Shown: positions 35,665 through 45,994, counted from the first letter of the stretch. The stretch is 63,657 bases of DNA from Burkholderiaceae bacterium (GCA_023653025.1 JAMNXS010000008.1:1-63657), one strand, 5' to 3'. Numbers and translations are program-made. The notes: generated by a model from the letters alone, not told the origin.

Positions 35665-37473
35665 ATGAAGAAATCCATCGCCGCCGCCGCCTTTGCCGCC
35701 ACCGCCGCCTGCACCCCCGGCGCCTGGGCCGCGCATGCGTTTTCGCTGTACGACACGCCGCGCTACCCGGCGGGCTTCAGCCATTTCGCCTACCACAACC
35801 CGGCCGCTCCTAAGGGCGGCGACCTGTTCCTCGCCAACCCGGGCGCGGCGACCAGCTTCGACAAGTTCAATCCGTTCTCGATGAAGGGCGTCGCCGCCGC
35901 CGGCGTCTCGACCCTGATGTTCGAATCGCTGGCCATCACCTCCGCCGACGAGGTGGCAACCATGTACGGGCTGCTGGCCGAGGACATGGAACTCGCGCCG
36001 GACCGTATGGCCATGACGTTCCGGCTGCATCCGAAGGCGCGTTTCAACAACGGTGACGCGGTGACGGCCGACGACGTCAAGTATTCGTTCGACACGCTCG
36101 TGGCCAAGGGCGCGCCGCAGTTCAAGATGATCTACGCGGACGTGAAGCAGGCCGTGGCGCTGGACGAGCGCACGATACGCTTCGATTTCAAGACCGCGAA
36201 CCGCGAACTGCCGCTGATCGTCGGCGGCATGCCGGTGTTCTCGCGGGCGTGGGCCGCCGGCACGCCTTTCGACAAGATACAGCTGACGCCGCCCGTGTCC
36301 AGCGGCCCCTATTTGATCGACCGCTTCGACGTCGGCCGCTCGATTGCCTACCGGCGCAACCCGGCCTATTGGGGTGCCGATCTGCCGGCGCGCCGCGGCG
36401 CGTTCAATTTCGAGCGCATCGTCTACCGCTTCTACAAGGACGACGTCGCGCGCCTCGAGGCCTTCATGGCCGGCGAGTTCGATGTCGTCGTCGAATACCG
36501 CGCCAAGAATTGGGCCCGCATGTACAAGGGGCCGAAATTCGAGAACGGCGAGCTCATCAAAAAGACGCTGAAGCATTCGAACGGCGCCGGCATGCAGGCT
36601 TTCGTGATGAATCTGCGCCGTCCGCAATTCCGGGATCCGCGCGTGCGCCGCGCGCTCGGGCTGGCGCTCGATTTCGAGTGGATGAACCGCCAGCTGTTCT
36701 ACAGCCAGTATGTGCGCATCGATTCCTTCTTCAGCAATTCGGAACTGGCCGCGCGCGGCACGCCGGGGCCCGGCGAACTGGCGCTGCTGGAGCCGATGCG
36801 CGCCCAACTCGACCCGGCCGTGTTCGGGCCGGTGCCGGTGCCGCCGAATACCGACCCGCCGTCATCGCTGCGCGCCAACCTGATGCAGGCACGCGCGCTG
36901 CTGAAAGAAGCCGGCTGGGAATACCGCGACGGCGCGCTGCGCAATGCGAAGGGCGAGCCCTTCACGTTCGAGATCCTCGACGACCAGTCCTCGCTGTCGC
37001 GCATCATCGCGGTCTACGTGCGCAATCTCGAGAAGCTCGGCGTGCGGGTGCGCCAACGCACGGCCGACTTCGCGCTCGTGCAGAAACGAATGGAGGAATT
37101 CGATTTCGACATGACCAGCATGCGCTTTCCCGATGTGACCAGCCCCGGTAATGAAATGTTCGACATGCTGGGCTCGAAGGCGGCCGACGAGAAGGGCTCG
37201 AGCAATTACTGGGGGCTAAGGGATCCGGCGGTCGACAAGCTGGTGGGCGCGCTGGTGCAGGCCGGCACCCGGGCCGAGCTGGTGGCCGCCGCGCGCGCGC
37301 TGGATCGCGTGCTGCTGCACCAGCACATCGTCGTTCCGCACTGGTATTCATCCACCCATCGCGTCGCCTACCGCAACCGGTTCGGCATGCCGGAGGTATC
37401 GCCGAAGTACTATCAGGCGGATCCGTATGTGGTGTCGAGCTGGTGGCAGGTGAAGCCGAGGAAGCAGCCATGA
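35665..37473 (+). CDS. yejA: Oligopeptide/microcin C-type ABC transporter, periplasmic binding protein YejA
   Basis: A 602-residue family 5 extracellular solute-binding protein. The first 22 residues (ending CTPGAWA) form a Sec signal peptide. The YejA-type beginning FSLYDTPRYPAGFSHFAYHN, PKGGDLFLANPGAATSFDKFNPF, and later PVSSGPYLIDRF are clear. YejABEF imports oligopeptides and, in E. coli, microcin C. It overlaps yejB by 4 bp, so the four genes form one tight operon. Confidence 0.94.
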   Translation: MKKSIAAAAFAATAACTPGAWAAHAFSLYDTPRYPAGFSHFAYHNPAAPKGGDLFLANPGAATSFDKFNPFSMKGVAAAGVSTLMFESLAITSADEVATMYGLLAEDMELAPDRMAMTFRLHPKARFNNGDAVTADDVKYSFDTLVAKGAPQFKMIYADVKQAVALDERTIRFDFKTANRELPLIVGGMPVFSRAWAAGTPFDKIQLTPPVSSGPYLIDRFDVGRSIAYRRNPAYWGADLPARRGAFNFERIVYRFYKDDVARLEAFMAGEFDVVVEYRAKNWARMYKGPKFENGELIKKTLKHSNGAGMQAFVMNLRRPQFRDPRVRRALGLALDFEWMNRQLFYSQYVRIDSFFSNSELAARGTPGPGELALLEPMRAQLDPAVFGPVPVPPNTDPPSSLRANLMQARALLKEAGWEYRDGALRNAKGEPFTFEILDDQSSLSRIIAVYVRNLEKLGVRVRQRTADFALVQKRMEEFDFDMTSMRFPDVTSPGNEMFDMLGSKAADEKGSSNYWGLRDPAVDKLVGALVQAGTRAELVAAARALDRVLLHQHIVVPHWYSSTHRVAYRNRFGMPEVSPKYYQADPYVVSSWWQVKPRKQP

Positions 37474-38531
37474 ACCTTTGGTCCTACATACTGAAACGCA
37501 TGCTGCTGATGATCCCCACGCTGCTGGGCGTCATCGCGATCACCTTCGCCGTGATCCAGTTCGTGCCCGGCGGCCCGGTCGAGCAGGCATTGATCGAGTT
37601 GAAGAAAGGGCAGGTCGGCGCCGGCGAATCCTCGGGCGGCGGCGCCTCGGAGTACCGCGGCAGGCAGGGGGTCGATGCCGAGCGCGTGGCCGAAATCAAG
37701 GCGCTGTACGGCTTCGACAAGCCGCCGGCAGAGCGCTTCTGGCAGATGCTCAAGGGTTTTGCGCGGTTCGATCTCGGGCAGAGCTTCTACCATCACCGGG
37801 ACGTCTGGGAACTGGTCAAGTCCAAGCTGCCGGTGTCGATCTCGCTCGGCCTCTGGACTTTTTTCCTGACCTATTTCATCTCGGTCCCGCTGGGTATCGC
37901 CAAGGCCGTGCGCGAAGGCTCGCGCTTCGACCATGTGACCAGCATGCTGGTGCTGATCGGCTACTCGATTCCGGGCTTCGTGCTCGGCGTGGCTTTGCTG
38001 GTGCTGTTCGCCGGCTCGAGCTTCGTGCAATGGTTTCCGCTGCGCGGCCTGACCTCCGACGACTGGGAGACCCTGTCGACCGTGGGCAAGGTCAAGGATT
38101 ATCTGTGGCACATCACGCTGCCGGTGCTGGCCTCGGTCGCCGGCTCGTTCGCGGTAATGACGATGCTGACCAAGAACACCTTCCTCGAAGAGATCCGCAA
38201 GCAGTACGTGATGACCGCCCGCGCCAAGGGTCTGTCCGAGCGCGCGGTGCTGTACAAGCACGTGTTCCGCAATGCGCTGATACCGCTGGTGACCGGCTTC
38301 CCGGCCGCCTTCATCGGCGCCTTCTTCGCGGGCAGCCTGCTGATCGAGACCTTGTTCTCGCTCGACGGACTCGGCCTGCTGTCGTATGAATCCGTCGTGC
38401 GCCGCGATTACCCGGTCGTGCTCGGCACGCTGTACCTGTTCACGCTGATCGGCCTCGTAGTGAAGCTGCTCGGCGACCTCTGCTACGTGTGGGCCGACCC
38501 GCGCGTGCAATTCGAGAGCCTGTCCCGATGA
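37470..38531 (+). CDS. yejB: ABC transporter permease YejB
   Basis: A 353-residue inner-membrane permease, beginning MNLWSYILKRMLLMIPTLLG. It has the binding-protein-dependent transport loop TARAKGLSERAVLYKHVFRNAL (EAA motif) that contacts the ATPase, and six hydrophobic segments. The start is the ATG of ATGA overlapping the yejA stop, and its own stop overlaps yejE in the same way. Confidence 0.95.
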   Translation: MNLWSYILKRMLLMIPTLLGVIAITFAVIQFVPGGPVEQALIELKKGQVGAGESSGGGASEYRGRQGVDAERVAEIKALYGFDKPPAERFWQMLKGFARFDLGQSFYHHRDVWELVKSKLPVSISLGLWTFFLTYFISVPLGIAKAVREGSRFDHVTSMLVLIGYSIPGFVLGVALLVLFAGSSFVQWFPLRGLTSDDWETLSTVGKVKDYLWHITLPVLASVAGSFAVMTMLTKNTFLEEIRKQYVMTARAKGLSERAVLYKHVFRNALIPLVTGFPAAFIGAFFAGSLLIETLFSLDGLGLLSYESVVRRDYPVVLGTLYLFTLIGLVVKLLGDLCYVWADPRVQFESLSR

Positions 38532-39580
38532 AGCCCGAGCATCCCGTCCCCCTTGCGCCGTCGGTATCGCCCGGCCGCCGCGTCTGGCAGCGCTTCCGGC
38601 AGAGTCGTCGCGGCTACTGGAGCCTGGTCATCTTCATCATCCTGTTTGCGATGAGCCTGATGGCCGAGCTGATCTCGAACGACCGCCCGCTGGTCGCGCG
38701 CTATGACGGCCGGCTGGTGTTCCCGCTGGTGCACGACTACGCCGAGACGGCCTTCGGCGGCGATTTCGACTCGCCCGCCGACTATCTCGACCCGTTCATC
38801 AAGCAGCAGCTGGAGAAGGACGGCAACTGGGCCATCTACCCGCTGAACACCTACCGCTACGATACGCTGAACTACTTTGCCAAATCGCCGAATCCGGCGC
38901 CGCCGTCGGCTGACAACTGGCTCGGCACCGACGACCGCGGCCGCGATGTGCTGGCGCGCCTGCTGTACGGCTTCCGGGTATCGATCCTGTTCGGCCTTGC
39001 GCTGACGGTCACCGGCGTGATCCTCGGCGTGGTCACCGGCGCGATCCAGGGCTATTTTGTCGGCCGCACCGACCTGTTCTTCCAGCGCTTCATGGAGATC
39101 TGGGGCGCGATGCCGGAGCTGTACCTGCTGATCATCTTCGCCTCCATCTTCGAGCCCAGCGTGCTGCTGTTGCTGCTGCTGCTGTCACTGTTCGGCTGGA
39201 TGGGGCTGTCCGACTACGTGCGCGCAGACTTCCTGCGCAACCGCAACCTCGACTACGTGCAGGCGGCGCGCGCGATGGGCCTGTCGAACGGCCAGATCAT
39301 CCGGCGCCATGTGCTGCCCAACAGCCTGACGCCGGTCGTCACCTTCCTGCCCTTCCGCATGAGCGGCGCGATCCTCGCGCTGACCAGCCTCGACTTCCTC
39401 GGCCTCGGCGTGCCGCCGTCGACGCCCAGCCTCGGCGAACTGCTCGCGCAGGGCAAGAACAACCTCGATGCGTGGTGGATCGCGCTGTCGACCTTCATGG
39501 TGCTGACGGTGACGCTGCTGCTCTTGACCAACATCGGCGATGCCTTGCGCAATTCGCTCGACGTGCGGAGGAAGGCATGA
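38528..39580 (+). CDS. yejE: ABC transporter permease YejE
   Basis: A 350-residue second permease subunit, with the characteristic YejE periplasmic region GGDFDSPADYLDPFIKQQLE and NWLGTDDRGRDVLARLLYGF, and the EAA loop VQAARAMGLSNGQIIRRHVLPN. It overlaps yejB by 4 bp and yejF by 4 bp. Confidence 0.95.
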   Translation: MKPEHPVPLAPSVSPGRRVWQRFRQSRRGYWSLVIFIILFAMSLMAELISNDRPLVARYDGRLVFPLVHDYAETAFGGDFDSPADYLDPFIKQQLEKDGNWAIYPLNTYRYDTLNYFAKSPNPAPPSADNWLGTDDRGRDVLARLLYGFRVSILFGLALTVTGVILGVVTGAIQGYFVGRTDLFFQRFMEIWGAMPELYLLIIFASIFEPSVLLLLLLLSLFGWMGLSDYVRADFLRNRNLDYVQAARAMGLSNGQIIRRHVLPNSLTPVVTFLPFRMSGAILALTSLDFLGLGVPPSTPSLGELLAQGKNNLDAWWIALSTFMVLTVTLLLLTNIGDALRNSLDVRRKA

Positions 39581-41157
39581 CGCTGCTGTCGGTACGAGAC
39601 CTGTCGGTGCGCTTTGGCGAGACGACCGTGGTCGACCAGGTGAGCTTCGACGTGGCCGCCGGCGAGAAATTCGCGTTGGTCGGCGAGTCTGGCTCCGGCA
39701 AGACGGTCAGCGCGCTGCAACTGATGGGCCTGACGCCGGAGGCCGAGACGCGCGGCAGCATCCTGTTCGAGGGACGGCAGATCCTCGGCATGTCTGAGCC
39801 GCAGTTGCGTGCGCTGCGCGGCAAGGATGTGGCGATGATCTTCCAGGAGCCGATGACGGCGCTCAATCCGCTGTTCACGATCGGCAACCAGATCGCCGAG
39901 GTGCTGATGCTGCACGAGGGGCTGAACGCGCGCGCTGCGGCGCTGCGCGCGGTCGAGCTGATCGGCAAGACCGGCATTCCGGAGCCAGCGCGGCGCGCAC
40001 TCGCCTATCCGCACCAGTTGTCTGGCGGCCAGCGGCAGCGCGCGATGATCGCGATGGCGCTAGCCTGCCAGCCGAAGCTGCTGATTGCCGACGAGCCGAC
40101 CACCGCGCTCGACGTGACGATACAGGTGCAGATCCTCGAGCTGCTGAATCAGCTGCAGCGGGAGCACGGCATGTCGGTGCTGATGATCACGCACGACCTG
40201 AACCTCGTGAAGCGCTTCGCCGACCGGGTCGGCGTGATGCAGCACGGCAGGCTGGTCGAGACCGCGGAGACGGCCACCCTGTTTTCCACGCCGCGCGAGC
40301 CCTACACGCAGCGGCTGCTGGCCAGCCATGCGAAGCGGATGGTGGCCGACGAGGTCGCCGACCCGCAGCCCCTGCTTGACGCGAAGGGCGTGCGTTGCAG
40401 CTTTTTCATCCGGCAGGGCTGGTTCCGGCAGCGCGAATTCGTCGCCGTCGATCGGCTCGACCTGTCGCTGGCGCGCGGCGAGACGCTCGGCATCGTCGGC
40501 GAGTCCGGCTCCGGCAAGTCGACGCTGGGCATGGCGCTACTGCGGCTGTCGGTGGCCAAGACCGACGGCGCGATCGCGTTCGACGGCACGCCGATCAGCG
40601 AGATCGACAGCGCACGGCTGCGGCCCCTACGCGCGAAGATGCAGGTGGTATTCCAGGATCCGTTTGCGTCGCTGTCCCCGCGCCGCACGATTGAGCAGAT
40701 CGTTGGCGAGGGACTTGAGCTGCACCAGCCGCGGCAGTCGGCGGCCGACAGGCGGCATGCAGTGGCGGACGCGCTTGCCGAAGTCGGCCTGTCGCCGGCC
40801 ATGATGGCGCGCTACCCGCACGAGTTTTCGGGAGGCCAGCGGCAGCGCATCGCGATCGCGCGCGCGCTCGTGCTCAAGCCGGCGCTGATCCTGCTCGACG
40901 AGCCCACTTCATCGCTCGATGTCTCGGTCCAGTATCAGGTGCTGGAGCTGCTGGCGACGCTGCAGCAGAAGCACGGCCTCGCCTATCTGTTCATCAGCCA
41001 CGACCTGGCCGTGATCCGCGCGATGGCGCACCGGGTGATCGTGATGAAGGACGGGCAGGTGGTGGAATCGGGCCCGGTGTCCGACGTGCTGTCCGCGCCG
41101 CAGCAGCCGTATACGCAGCGCCTGCTGGCGGCGGCGACATTTGCGGTGGCGGCTTGA
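39577..41157 (+). CDS. yejF: ABC transporter ATP-binding protein YejF (two ATPase domains)
   Basis: A 526-residue protein with two fused ATPase domains, as is standard for YejF. The first has Walker [10 protein letters not shown] and signature [10 protein letters not shown], with [10 protein letters not shown]. The second has Walker [22 protein letters not shown] and [11 protein letters not shown]. It powers the YejABE importer. Downstream there is no terminator but a repeat block (41173-41441). Confidence 0.95.
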   Translation: MTLLSVRDLSVRFGETTVVDQVSFDVAAGEKFALVGESGSGKTVSALQLMGLTPEAETRGSILFEGRQILGMSEPQLRALRGKDVAMIFQEPMTALNPLFTIGNQIAEVLMLHEGLNARAAALRAVELIGKTGIPEPARRALAYPHQLSGGQRQRAMIAMALACQPKLLIADEPTTALDVTIQVQILELLNQLQREHGMSVLMITHDLNLVKRFADRVGVMQHGRLVETAETATLFSTPREPYTQRLLASHAKRMVADEVADPQPLLDAKGVRCSFFIRQGWFRQREFVAVDRLDLSLARGETLGIVGESGSGKSTLGMALLRLSVAKTDGAIAFDGTPISEIDSARLRPLRAKMQVVFQDPFASLSPRRTIEQIVGEGLELHQPRQSAADRRHAVADALAEVGLSPAMMARYPHEFSGGQRQRIAIARALVLKPALILLDEPTSSLDVSVQYQVLELLATLQQKHGLAYLFISHDLAVIRAMAHRVIVMKDGQVVESGPVSDVLSAPQQPYTQRLLAAATFAVAA

Positions 41158-41172
41158 TGGGGTGGGCTGAAC

Positions 41173-41205
41173 GGCGGATTTCGCCTGCGGCTCTATCCGC
41201 CCTAC
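41173..41205. repeat. Repeat family A, left arm of a composite element
   Basis: A 33-bp sequence beginning GGCGGATTTCGCCTGCGGCT and ending ATCCGCCCTAC. It is the reverse complement of the right arm at 41409-41441 with one mismatch. The pair brackets a tandem array. Confidence 0.88.
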
Positions 41206-41220
41206 GGATACGTTGAGTTG

Positions 41221-41408
41221 CAGGGACCGCCAACCGTATCGAACAACGTGCAGGAACCGCCAACCGTATCGAACAATGTGCAGGGACCGCCAACCGTATC
41301 GAACAATGTGCAGGGACCGCCAACCGTATCGAACAATGTGCAGGGACCGCCAACCGTATTAAACACTTGGCAGGAACCGCCAACCGTATCAAACACTTGG
41401 CAGGAACT
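41221..41408. repeat. Tandem array, 6 copies of a 30-bp unit
   Basis: Six consecutive 30-bp copies run from 41221 to 41400, with a partial seventh to 41408. Each begins CAGGGACCGCCAACCGTATC or CAGGAACCGCCAACCGTATC; the last two differ at the unit end (CACTTGG for CAATGTG). Since 30 is a multiple of three, several frames stay open through it, but none has a ribosome-binding site. It differs from a CRISPR array because there are no unique spacers. Confidence 0.9.
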
Positions 41409-41441
41409 GTAGGGCGGATAGAGCCGAAGGCGAAATCCGCC
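41409..41441. repeat. Repeat family A, right arm of a composite element
   Basis: A 33-bp sequence beginning GTAGGGCGGATAGAGCCGAA. Paired with 41173-41205 it gives an inverted repeat of 33 bp with one mismatch around a 203-bp centre that is mainly the tandem array. The 311-bp gap between yejF and mltD is almost wholly this element. Confidence 0.88.
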
Positions 41442-41468
41442 ATGCGCCAGAACAAAGTGTCCTTCCGC

Positions 41469-43043
41469 TCACGCGCCGTGCTTCTTCCTCGGCTCGACCT
41501 TTTTTACCTGACGCTCGGCCTTGACCGCCTTGCGCTCACGCGCGGGTTTCTCCGCCTTGCCGGCCTTCGCGTGTCGCTTGCCGGCCTGGGCCGGCTTGTC
41601 GCCGTGGTCGGCTGCGGCGGCCACCAGCCTCGTCTTGCCTTTTTTCGGCGCTTTCACCATCAGCTTCAGCGGCTGGCCCGGGCTCAGCTTGTCGGATTTC
41701 AGGTCATTCCATTCACGAACCTCGGCGGCCGACACCTTGTAGCGCTGCGTGATCGAGGCCATCGTATCGCGCCTGCCGACCTTGATCGTGACGCGCCGAC
41801 GTGCCGGCCCGTCGGCCTCCACCGCCAGCGTGCCATGGTCCGCCAGTTCCCGGGCGATGTCGTTGTCGATGTTGGCGGGTTTCGGCACCAGCACGGTCGA
41901 GCCGACGGTCGGGTGCATGTTCGGCGGTATCGCGTTGGCTTCGCGGATGATTTGCGGCGTGGTCTTGAAGCGGGCGGCGATCACTTCGATGCGTTCGCGA
42001 GTGGCGGTGACCTTGTGCGCGGTCCAGCTTGACAGGCCGCGCGTCCACTTGGATAGGTTTTCGGTGAACTTATCGGCGTTCAGCTGCGGCAGCAGGATGC
42101 TGGCGCCGGAGCTGCCGGTGATCACCGGGCGGTTGAACTGCGGGTTGAGCGCGCGGAACTCCTCCATCGGTAACTCGGCCAATTCGGCGGCCAGCTTGAC
42201 GTCGATGTCGCGCGTCTTCTTGATCGACACGAAATACGGCTGGTTCTCGACCAGCGGCAGCTTGATGCCGTACTGGGCCGGTGCGGCGATGAGGTTTTTC
42301 ACCGCCTGCAGCTTCGGATAGTAGTTGCGCGTCTCGGCCGGCATGTAGGCCGACAGGCTGTTGAAGTCGATCGGCTTGCCCGCCGCTTCGGCCTTGGCGA
42401 TGGCCCGCGATACCGAGCCCTCGCCCCAGTTGTAGGCCGCCAGCGCGAGTTGCCAGTCGCCGAACATGCCATACAGCTTTTGCAGGTAGTTCAGTGCCGC
42501 GAGGGTCGAGGCGACCACGTCGCGCCGTTCGTCGCGGAACACGTTCTGCTTGAGGTTGTACTCGCGGCCGGTACTCGGAATAAACTGCCACATGCCGGCC
42601 GCCTTCGCGCTCGACAGCGCCTGCGGGTTGAAAGCGGACTCGATGAACGGCAGCAGCGCCAGTTCCATCGGCATGTTGCGCTTTTCAAGTTCCTGCACCA
42701 CGTGGAACAGGTAGCGCGACGCGCGCTGAGTCGTGCGCTGGATGTATTCGGGCCGCGAGCTGTACCAGGTGACATGGGTCGCCACCAGCGGATTGTTCAG
42801 GTCGGGAATCGCAAAGCCCTGGCGGATCCGCTCCCAGAGGTCGAACTGGCTGATTTCGACCTGCTCGAATTTTGCGTCGAACTCGGCCGGACCGAGGTGC
42901 GGGGCATCGAGGGCCTCGCCCTCCGCCACCGTCGTCCCTGCTACCTGCGCCGCGATGCTCAGGTCAGCCGCGTGGGCGCTCGGCAGGGCCAGGCTGGTCA
43001 GGAGCGCGAAAGAGTACAGCGGCTTGAATCGGGATTGCTGCAT
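41469..43043 (-). CDS. mltD: Membrane-bound lytic murein transglycosylase D-like, with LysM domains
   Basis: A 524-residue cell-wall enzyme that cleaves glycan strands with formation of anhydromuropeptides. It has an N-terminal signal sequence (to about residue 25, ending SAHA, with no lipobox Cys). The SLT domain has catalytic Glu135 in LLPFIESAFNPQALSSAKAAGMWQF and the MltD-type YNWGEGSVSRAI and YYPKLQAVKNLI segments. LysM-type peptidoglycan-binding modules follow at about residues 350-470, and a Lys/Arg-rich tail of 50 residues ends the protein. E. coli MltD is a lipoprotein; this one appears periplasmic or weakly anchored. Confidence 0.9.
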   Translation of the reverse strand: MQQSRFKPLYSFALLTSLALPSAHAADLSIAAQVAGTTVAEGEALDAPHLGPAEFDAKFEQVEISQFDLWERIRQGFAIPDLNNPLVATHVTWYSSRPEYIQRTTQRASRYLFHVVQELEKRNMPMELALLPFIESAFNPQALSSAKAAGMWQFIPSTGREYNLKQNVFRDERRDVVASTLAALNYLQKLYGMFGDWQLALAAYNWGEGSVSRAIAKAEAAGKPIDFNSLSAYMPAETRNYYPKLQAVKNLIAAPAQYGIKLPLVENQPYFVSIKKTRDIDVKLAAELAELPMEEFRALNPQFNRPVITGSSGASILLPQLNADKFTENLSKWTRGLSSWTAHKVTATRERIEVIAARFKTTPQIIREANAIPPNMHPTVGSTVLVPKPANIDNDIARELADHGTLAVEADGPARRRVTIKVGRRDTMASITQRYKVSAAEVREWNDLKSDKLSPGQPLKLMVKAPKKGKTRLVAAAADHGDKPAQAGKRHAKAGKAEKPARERKAVKAERQVKKVEPRKKHGA

Positions 43044-43193
43044 GGGCCTTGGCGGGGACGCTCGGCGTGGGATTGCCGAACGAGCAAATTGAATTCGCGC
43101 AAGTTTAAGTAACGAAGCGAAACCCCGTCAAGGAAAATAACGGCAGGATTTGCGCCAGATGCGCTCAGTTTGCCAAGGATGAAAGCAAGTTAA

Positions 43194-43988
43194 CTATCGA
43201 TAGCTGTTTTTCCACTCCCGCAGCGCGGCAAAGGCTGCCACCGGGTCATTTCCGTCAAGCCGGCCCTCGGCCCAGAGCTGCGCAACGATGGATGGCTCCC
43301 GGTAGCGCAGGAAAGGGTTGGTCTGCTTCTCGAGGCCGAGGATCGACGGTACCGTGGCTTCGGCATTGGCGCGCCGCTGCTGCTCGCGCTCGTAGCGCGC
43401 GGCCAGCGCGGCATTGCCCGGCTCGGCCGCCATCGCAAAGCGCAGGTTCGACACCGTGTATTCATGCGCGCAGTAGACGGCGGTGTCGTCGGGCAGGGCG
43501 GCCAGCTTGGCCAGCGACCCGGTCATCTGCGCCGGCGTTCCCTCGAACAGCCGCCCGCAGCCACCGGCAAACAGCGTGTCGCCACAGAACAGCCAGCGCT
43601 GCCGATGGGCGACGTACGCAATGTGGCCGGCCGTATGGCCCGGCACGTCGAGCACGGCCAGTTCCAGCGCCAGCGACGGCAGGGCTACGCGATCGCCTTC
43701 CGACAGCGGCTCGGTCACGCCGGGGATCGCCTCGCGCGCCGGGCCGTAAACCGGGATGCTGCGCCCGGCGAGCAGGGCAGCGACGCCGCCCGCGTGGTCA
43801 CCATGGTGGTGAGTGAGTAGAATAGCGTCCAGTGTCAGGCCCCGTTGCGCCAGCGCCGCCTCGACCGGAGCCGCATCGCCGGGGTCGACGACGGCCGCGT
43901 GCCGCTGGTCATGGATCAGCCACAGGTAATTGTCGGCAAAGGCCGGAATGGCGGTGACTTGCAGGGACAGATGCACTGACATGGGCAT
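43194..43988 (-). CDS. gloB: Hydroxyacylglutathione hydrolase (glyoxalase II)
   Basis: A 264-residue metallo-beta-lactamase-fold enzyme that hydrolyses S-lactoylglutathione in methylglyoxal detoxification. The metal-binding motif THHHGDH is at 59-65, with [32 protein letters not shown] and the C-terminal NPFLRYREP typical of GloB. The ATG at 43988 or 43982 may be used. It is divergent from and overlaps the start region of the methyltransferase gene by one or two bases, so the promoters lie within coding sequence. Confidence 0.95.
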   Translation of the reverse strand: MPMSVHLSLQVTAIPAFADNYLWLIHDQRHAAVVDPGDAAPVEAALAQRGLTLDAILLTHHHGDHAGGVAALLAGRSIPVYGPAREAIPGVTEPLSEGDRVALPSLALELAVLDVPGHTAGHIAYVAHRQRWLFCGDTLFAGGCGRLFEGTPAQMTGSLAKLAALPDDTAVYCAHEYTVSNLRFAMAAEPGNAALAARYEREQQRRANAEATVPSILGLEKQTNPFLRYREPSIVAQLWAEGRLDGNDPVAAFAALREWKNSYR

Positions 43989-44790
43989 GGATCAACACGT
44001 TTCGGACACATCGATTATATCGCTCGCTCCCTGGTTCGAGACGCCGGCCGGCGCCTATGCGCGCGCCTGGGAGCAATCGCGGCTGGACGAACTGACGGCC
44101 GACATTTTCGGTTACAACGCCGTGCAGGTCGGTCTGCCGCAGATCGACGCGCTGGCTGCCAACCGCATGGCCAACCGCTGGGTGACCGAATCAGCCCCGG
44201 CCGCCGATCCGTCGCACCGCGCGATCGCGGTCGTGCACGACTTCGCCGAGCTGCCGTTTGCGTCACAGAGCCTGGACCTGGTCGTGCTGCCGCACGTGCT
44301 CGAGTTCGCGGCCGAGCCGCACCAGGTGCTGCGCGAGGTCGAGCGCGTCCTGATTCCCGAGGGGCAGGTGATCATCTGCGGCTTCAACCCGGTCAGCATG
44401 TGGGGCATGCGGCAGGTGGCCGGGCGCGTGACCGGCGCGCATTTCCTGCCGCTGCACGGCGAGTTCATCAGCGTGCCGCGCCTGAAAGACTGGCTCAAGC
44501 TGTTGAACATGGAAATCAATCGCGGTCATTTCGGCTGCTACGCGCCGCCGTGCGCGACCGACCGCTGGCTGCAGCGTTTTGCCTTCCTCGAGAAGGCCGG
44601 CAACCGCTGGTGGCCCTACCTCGGCGCGCTGTACATCGTGCAGGCGATCAAGCGCGTCAAGGGCATGCGGCTGGTCGGGCCGGCGTGGCAAAAGAAGCGG
44701 GCGACCCTGCCGGGTGCGGTGCCGGTCGCCAACAAGATGAAGAACAGGCAGGACGAACAAAGACAAGGTCGTGAATGGACAAGGTCGTGA
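43987..44790 (+). CDS. SAM-dependent methyltransferase (gloB-rnhA locus type)
   Basis: A 267-residue class I methyltransferase of the type commonly encoded between gloB and rnhA in beta- and gammaproteobacteria. It has [20 protein letters not shown], the motif post-II region of the Methyltransf_11 fold, followed by [20 protein letters not shown]. The usual glycine-rich motif I is degenerate in the N-terminal third, as is typical of this group. The substrate is unknown. The ATG at 43987 is chosen; ATG 43981 is possible. Its 3' end overlaps rnhA by 16 bp. Confidence 0.82.
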   Translation: MDQHVSDTSIISLAPWFETPAGAYARAWEQSRLDELTADIFGYNAVQVGLPQIDALAANRMANRWVTESAPAADPSHRAIAVVHDFAELPFASQSLDLVVLPHVLEFAAEPHQVLREVERVLIPEGQVIICGFNPVSMWGMRQVAGRVTGAHFLPLHGEFISVPRLKDWLKLLNMEINRGHFGCYAPPCATDRWLQRFAFLEKAGNRWWPYLGALYIVQAIKRVKGMRLVGPAWQKKRATLPGAVPVANKMKNRQDEQRQGREWTRS

Positions 44791-45227
44791 TTTATACCGA
44801 TGGTGCCTGCAAGGGCAACCCCGGGCCGGGTGGCTGGGGCGCGTGGCTGATCGCCGGCGAGCACAAGCGCGAGCTGTGCGGCGGCGAACTGGGCACCACC
44901 AACAACCGGATGGAGCTCAAGGCAGTGATCGAGGCGCTGAACGCGCTCAAGCGTCCGTGCGAGGTGGTCGTGCACACCGACAGCCAGTACGTGCAGAAGG
45001 GCATCAGCGAGTGGCTGGTCGGCTGGAAGGCGCGCGGCTGGAAGACGGCGAGCAAGGCGCCGGTGAAGAACGTTGACCTGTGGATGGCGCTCGACGAGGC
45101 GCGGTTGCGCCACCAGATCGACTGGCGCTGGATCAAGGGCCACGCCGGCCATGAGGGCAATGAAATGGCCGACCAGCTGGCCAATCGCGGCGTGCAGATG
45201 GCGCTAGTCGCCGCTCGCGCTGCCTGA
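44775..45227 (+). CDS. rnhA: Ribonuclease HI
   Basis: Degrades the RNA strand of RNA-DNA hybrids. The 150-residue protein has the active-site acids Asp9 ([19 protein letters not shown]), Glu47 (NNRMELKAV) and Asp69 (VHTDSQYVQ), plus the [20 protein letters not shown]-terminal motif with the catalytic His and fourth acid. It overlaps the methyltransferase gene and is followed by dnaQ after 19 bp, a conserved arrangement. Confidence 0.97.
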   Translation: MDKVVIYTDGACKGNPGPGGWGAWLIAGEHKRELCGGELGTTNNRMELKAVIEALNALKRPCEVVVHTDSQYVQKGISEWLVGWKARGWKTASKAPVKNVDLWMALDEARLRHQIDWRWIKGHAGHEGNEMADQLANRGVQMALVAARAA

Positions 45228-45246
45228 GCACGAAAGACGCGAGATC

Positions 45247-45957
45247 ATGCGACAGATTGTTCTTGACACCGAAACCACCGGCCTCAATGCCCGCAGCGGC
45301 GACCGCATCATCGAGATCGGCTGCGTGGAGATGGTGAACCGCCGGCTGACCGGCAACAACTTCCATTTTTACGTCAACCCCGAGCGCGACTCCGATCCGG
45401 GCGCGCTCGCCGTGCACGGGCTGACCACCGACTTCCTGAGCGACAAGCCGAAGTTCGTCGAGATCGCCGACGCGCTGTGCGAGTTCGTCAGGGATGCCGA
45501 GATCATCATCCACAACGCGCCGTTCGACATCGGCTTCCTCGACGCGGAGTTCGAGCGGCTCGGCAAGCCGAAATTTACCGGTCACGTGCTGAAAGTTACC
45601 GATACGCTGGTGCAGGCGAAGGAACTGTACCCGGGCAAGCGCAACTCGCTCGATGCGCTGTGCGAACGCTATGGCGTCTCGAACGCGCATCGCACGCTGC
45701 ACGGCGCCTTGCTCGACTCCGAGCTGCTGGCCGAAGTGTATCTCGCGATGACGCGCGGCCAGGACAGCCTGACGATGGACTTGCAGGTCGATGCCGCCGG
45801 CGGCCCGGCCGGCGCGGGCGTGGCAATGGCCGAGATCATCGTGCTCGCCCCGACCGCGGAAGAACTCGCCGAGCACGAGGCGCTGCTGCAGGGGCTGGAC
45901 AAGGAGGCGAAGGGCACCTGCGTGTGGAGGGCGCTGGCCGAAACCCGCGAAAGTTGA
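45247..45957 (+). CDS. dnaQ: DNA polymerase III epsilon subunit (3'-5' proofreading exonuclease)
   Basis: A 236-residue DEDDh exonuclease. Asp7 and Glu9 lie in VLDTETTGLN (Exo I), IIIHNAPFDIGFLDAEF is Exo II, and AHRTLHGALLDSELLAEVYL is Exo III with the His and Asp. The C-terminal region that binds the alpha subunit is present. It is part of the gloB-rnhA-dnaQ cluster and is followed after 37 bp by tRNA-Val. Confidence 0.96.
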   Translation: MRQIVLDTETTGLNARSGDRIIEIGCVEMVNRRLTGNNFHFYVNPERDSDPGALAVHGLTTDFLSDKPKFVEIADALCEFVRDAEIIIHNAPFDIGFLDAEFERLGKPKFTGHVLKVTDTLVQAKELYPGKRNSLDALCERYGVSNAHRTLHGALLDSELLAEVYLAMTRGQDSLTMDLQVDAAGGPAGAGVAMAEIIVLAPTAEELAEHEALLQGLDKEAKGTCVWRALAETRES

Positions 45958-45994
45958 TACCTCGATCGGCTTGTGACATAATCTCGCCTCTTTC

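Noticed and set aside
41221-41408. Possible CRISPR array (six regularly spaced 30-bp repeats)
   Set aside because: The units are directly adjacent with no unique spacers, the unit is not palindromic, and no cas gene is nearby.
41218-41412. Possible repeat-peptide gene across the 30-bp array
   Set aside because: The frame is open only because the unit length is a multiple of three. There is no ribosome-binding site and several other frames are open too.
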